NCBI GenBank assembly: GCA_017524545.1
Contig: JAFXVN010000035.1
Coordinates: 1 to 64,000 of the forward strand
Reading direction: 5' to 3'
Length of the DNA stretch: 64,000 bases
Source: Bacteroidaceae bacterium
Lineage (GTDB): Bacteria; Bacteroidota; Bacteroidia; Bacteroidales; Bacteroidaceae
Numbering within the stretch: position 1 is the first letter of the stretch; each line of letters starts with the position of its first letter. Shown here one piece after another: positions 61,036 to 64,000 of this stretch. The notes beneath the pieces are model-generated. The model had not been told where the DNA came from, did not search any database, and was given only the letters and a program-made list of their open reading frames with translations. Position numbers and translations under genes: made by a program.

Positions 61036-64000
61036 ATGAAACACAAGCTATACTCACTTTTCCTGACTGCCCTATTGGGCATGACAGGAATGCAGATGTG
61101 GGCGCAAACCACGTATGAGATTGGCACAGCCCAAGACCTCGTGGCTTTCGCCGAGGCAGTGAACGGCGGCGAGACAGGTGCCAATGCCGTGCTTACGGCA
61201 GACATTGCCCTTACCGAGCCTTGGGAGGCACCCATCGGAGCCCCCAGTGGACACTATACAGGTATCTTCGACGGACAGGGACACAAGATTACCGGCTTCG
61301 AAGCAACAAGTGAAAGCAACGGCGGTGGCTTCTTCGGCTATACCACTGGTGCCACCATCAAGAACTTCAGCATCGACGGCAAGCTGACGTCAACGGCAGG
61401 AACTGGTTCTGGCGTCGTCGGCTGGGCTACAAACTGTACCATATCAGGAATACATTCCACCCTGACCATCGATGTTCCCGATGGTGGAGTGCATCATGTA
61501 GCTGGCGTGGTAGGTTCTGCCCAAGGCGGTAACACGATTACTGGCTGTACCTTTGCAGGCACCATGTCGGTAGCAATAGGCAGCACCGACAACTTCGCTG
61601 GCATAGTGGCTTACCTCCGCAGTGAAGACAGTGTGATATTCTGCGCCAACTACGGCACCATCACCTTTGCGGATGTTAACTGTACGGCAGGCGGCATTGT
61701 TGGTTATATCAACAACGCGACGTTATCTGTGAAAGGTTGCTTAAACACAGGCTCCCTGATTATAAATAGCGAGGATGAAGCAGCAGTACCCAAGTGGGGC
61801 GGTGCCATTGTAGGCCGTCTGAGAACCCACGACGCTGCAAAGCTGACGGGCAACTATTGGCTCGAAGGCAGTGCCACAGGAGGAACCAAAGACAATGTTC
61901 TGGCATCAGCCGTGTGCTTCACCGCAAGCCAACTGCCTACTGGCGAAGTCTGCTACGGACTGAACGGCGACCAATCGGTAATCGGCTGGTATCAGACAAT
62001 CGGCACAGACAATGCCCCGGTGCTTGATGCCACACATGCACAGGTATATTTGAACGCACACCTGCACTGTAATGGTGATGCCTATGAAGGTTTCACCTTT
62101 TCTAATGTGAACCAGGAAAATATTAAAGACGACCACAACTTTGTTGACGGCTTCTGTTCCTACTGCAATCTCTTCGACGAGAACTATCTGACACCCAATT
62201 CCGACGGCTACTACGAGATAGGCAATGCCAGCCAGTTCATCTGGTTTGCATCAAAGGTAAATGCCGGAGCATACGGTGCCAATGCAATCCTCGTTGACGA
62301 CATTGACATGACCGATGCAGACATCAGCGTCTTCCCCATTGGCAGAGGTGGCGAAAACGATGGCAAACGCTACGTCGGTACCTTCGACGGACAAGGACAC
62401 AAGTTCAGCAACTTCCAGCTGGTCAATCCTTCTGCCGCAAACAACTTCGGTATTTTCAACACATACACCGGCGTGGTGCTCAAGAACTTCTGGCTCGATA
62501 ACACCTGTGCCATTGAAGGCAAGGAGCTTGTCGGTATTGTCGGACGTCACGACGGCGGCGGCACCTTTGAATGTGTGGGCAACTGCGCCGATGTGACAGG
62601 CATGAACAACAACATCGGCGGCTTCTTCGGCGGTGTCTTCGGTGCTCCTTCGAACAAGCAGGAAGTCATCATAAAGAACTGCTGGACGGCTGGCACTATC
62701 CTCACAACCAACACCAGTGCAAGCAATTATAAGGACTGCGGCGCACTGAGCGGCTGGTTCAACAATGCCATCGTTACCATCGATGGCTTCTGGACAGTCG
62801 CCGAAGTGGTGAACCCAAAGTCCGAGAGCCAGTATGTCTATCGTAATGGCAATGGCGCATCCTTCACCATCAAGAATTGCTTCAGCATGTACGGTGCCCA
62901 GCCTAAATTCCAAACCCTCACCGATGAGCAGCTTGCCAGTGGCGAGATAGCATGGAAGCTGAACGGAGAGTCATTCGTTGACCCCGTATGGCGACAGAAT
63001 CTTGATGAGAATGAGGATTATCCCATGCCATTCGGGAACGGGCCTATCGTCTATCAGACTGCCGGCGAATATGAGAGCTTCTATCCAGACGACTCCGATT
63101 CGTTTACGTCGTTCCGCGATATTGTTATCGAAGACGAACGGGATTTTGCCGAGGATGAAGATTTGGTGGCATACCATGCTTTGATAGAAGAGTATTTGGA
63201 GGCCATTGAGACTTGGACTGACATCGACAACTACGACGACTTCATTGCCGCCTATAAGTCTTCTGCCGATTTGAAGGCTGGCATCAAGCAGTCTGCCGCC
63301 TACTATGAGAGTTATGTCAAGACTTGCGAGGCCGCCCTTGCCGAATTGGAAACACAAAATCTCGAAGGCACTTGGGCTGACTTCCTCAAGACTTATCTTC
63401 AGGAAACAGTGGAACCCGGTGCAGACTATCCCAATGGCAGCTTTGCATATATCATGGAGAACTGTGACTTGGACGATGAAGCAATTGTTGCAGAGACAGC
63501 CTTCGTGAGCCAAATGCTGGAGAATGCCATTGCAGGTGGCATCACGGCTGGCACTGAGATTACCCGTCTGATGGCTAACCCCAACTTTGAAGCCGACTTC
63601 GAAGGCTGGACGACAGAAAATGATGAAGGCATTTCATTCGCTCGCGGCGGAAAGGCCGGATTCATGCCTATTGCTCGCGGACTTGGAAAAGGCGTCTTCA
63701 ATGTCTCACAGACACTGAACGAGATGCCGAACGGTATCTACATGATGAGTGTCAACGGCTTGTTCCGCTCAGGAGAAAACATCCTCAACAAGTTCTATGC
63801 CGGTCAGCTTTACTTGAACAACACCGTGAACTATTTCATGTCGCAGGGTGAAGATGTAATCTCTGGGGAAAACGCCGAACCTGGCGTGAACTGCCTCGGC
63901 GAAGGCACCACTGATGTGGAATATGTTGACGACGTAGTTGGTTGGGTGCCCAACGGAATTGACGGATGTTCTGTTGCCTACAGCGCAGGCCGCTACCAGA
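61036..64000 (+). CDS. large secreted GLUG-repeat protein, cut by window end
   Basis: Open from the ATG at 61036 to the window end (988 codons, no stop). Signal peptide MKHKLYSLFLTALLGMTGMQ; the first 60 residues are close to the upstream paralogue (TTYEIGTAQDLVAFAEAVNG). Two GLUG-like modules (openings near residues 25 and 393), then from about 690 a helical stretch (EDEDLVAYHALIEEYLEAIE) and from about 840 a carbohydrate-binding-type domain (LMANPNFEADFEGWTTENDE, FNVSQTLNEMPNGIYMMSVN). The mixture suggests a surface protein with a binding domain. The 3' end lies outside. Confidence 0.82.
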   Translation, partial: MKHKLYSLFLTALLGMTGMQMWAQTTYEIGTAQDLVAFAEAVNGGETGANAVLTADIALTEPWEAPIGAPSGHYTGIFDGQGHKITGFEATSESNGGGFFGYTTGATIKNFSIDGKLTSTAGTGSGVVGWATNCTISGIHSTLTIDVPDGGVHHVAGVVGSAQGGNTITGCTFAGTMSVAIGSTDNFAGIVAYLRSEDSVIFCANYGTITFADVNCTAGGIVGYINNATLSVKGCLNTGSLIINSEDEAAVPKWGGAIVGRLRTHDAAKLTGNYWLEGSATGGTKDNVLASAVCFTASQLPTGEVCYGLNGDQSVIGWYQTIGTDNAPVLDATHAQVYLNAHLHCNGDAYEGFTFSNVNQENIKDDHNFVDGFCSYCNLFDENYLTPNSDGYYEIGNASQFIWFASKVNAGAYGANAILVDDIDMTDADISVFPIGRGGENDGKRYVGTFDGQGHKFSNFQLVNPSAANNFGIFNTYTGVVLKNFWLDNTCAIEGKELVGIVGRHDGGGTFECVGNCADVTGMNNNIGGFFGGVFGAPSNKQEVIIKNCWTAGTILTTNTSASNYKDCGALSGWFNNAIVTIDGFWTVAEVVNPKSESQYVYRNGNGASFTIKNCFSMYGAQPKFQTLTDEQLASGEIAWKLNGESFVDPVWRQNLDENEDYPMPFGNGPIVYQTAGEYESFYPDDSDSFTSFRDIVIEDERDFAEDEDLVAYHALIEEYLEAIETWTDIDNYDDFIAAYKSSADLKAGIKQSAAYYESYVKTCEAALAELETQNLEGTWADFLKTYLQETVEPGADYPNGSFAYIMENCDLDDEAIVAETAFVSQMLENAIAGGITAGTEITRLMANPNFEADFEGWTTENDEGISFARGGKAGFMPIARGLGKGVFNVSQTLNEMPNGIYMMSVNGLFRSGENILNKFYAGQLYLNNTVNYFMSQGEDVISGENAEPGVNCLGEGTTDVEYVDDVVGWVPNGIDGCSVAYSAGRYQ

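Overview
The window reads as chromosome of a Bacteroidales bacterium, most likely Prevotella or a close relative. Support: promoters of the Bacteroidetes type (TAnnTTTG, sometimes with TTTG about 19-20 bp upstream) in front of many genes; a MetG carrying the fused tRNA-binding tail; a FeoA-FeoB fusion; many secreted glycan-active or adhesin-like proteins ending in a short tail of the type (I/F)(Y/F)(N/D)(V/L)xGxx...GxYIxxGKK, which resembles type IX secretion sorting tails; and BACON, BNR, GH43, GH30, GH105 and fasciclin domains. The taxon is inferred from these features only.

Layout. 1-140: end of an rRNA operon (5S rRNA plus terminator). 168-2400: a YoeB-type toxin-antitoxin pair, an orphan gene and a frameshifted membrane-protein gene. 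2680-5437: metG and a small secreted protein. 5447-10515 (minus): fatty acyl-CoA ligase, prfB, two ThuA-like secreted proteins and a CYTH protein. 10633-12755: DUF2007-type protein, M20 deacetylase and a PIN toxin-antitoxin pair whose toxin looks internally deleted. 12830-23303: secreted enzymes (GH43, lipase-like hydrolase, metallophosphoesterase with BACON and LamG domains, GH30) and an MFS carrier. 23356-25729 (minus): a DUF3109 protein, uracil-DNA glycosylase and a REP-associated tyrosine transposase (RAYT). 25903-28292: secreted helical protein and a sodium:alanine symporter. 28303-33744 (minus): a giant multi-domain polysaccharide-degrading protein. 33875-37667 (minus): gpmI, tadA and an AlbA_2 regulator, with a palindrome-rich gap. 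37987-41304: HD hydrolase, LicD, acyltransferase, Nudix. 41441-43676: NfeD/flotillin pair. 43924-47756: feoAB fusion, then a sialidase joined in frame to a FeoB-associated Cys-rich membrane peptide. 47837-50011 (minus): fasciclin lipoprotein. 50176-53987: three glycosyltransferases and RNase HII. 54005-64000: an exonuclease/endonuclease/phosphatase-fold enzyme, a catalytically dead paralogue, and two large GLUG-like repeat proteins, the last cut by the window end.

The most unusual feature is a dispersed set of short repeats. They fall into several AT-rich families with an internal period of about 8-10 bp and one family of GC-rich imperfect palindromes. They lie between genes, overlap start and stop codons, and sit in frame inside otherwise conserved enzymes (argE-like, MFS, GH30, feoB, three glycosyltransferase sites, rnhB twice, the giant lyase/hydrolase, and the RAYT itself). 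Because a RAYT is encoded here and such proteins act on REP-type palindromes, a link is a reasonable hypothesis, but it is not shown by the sequence.
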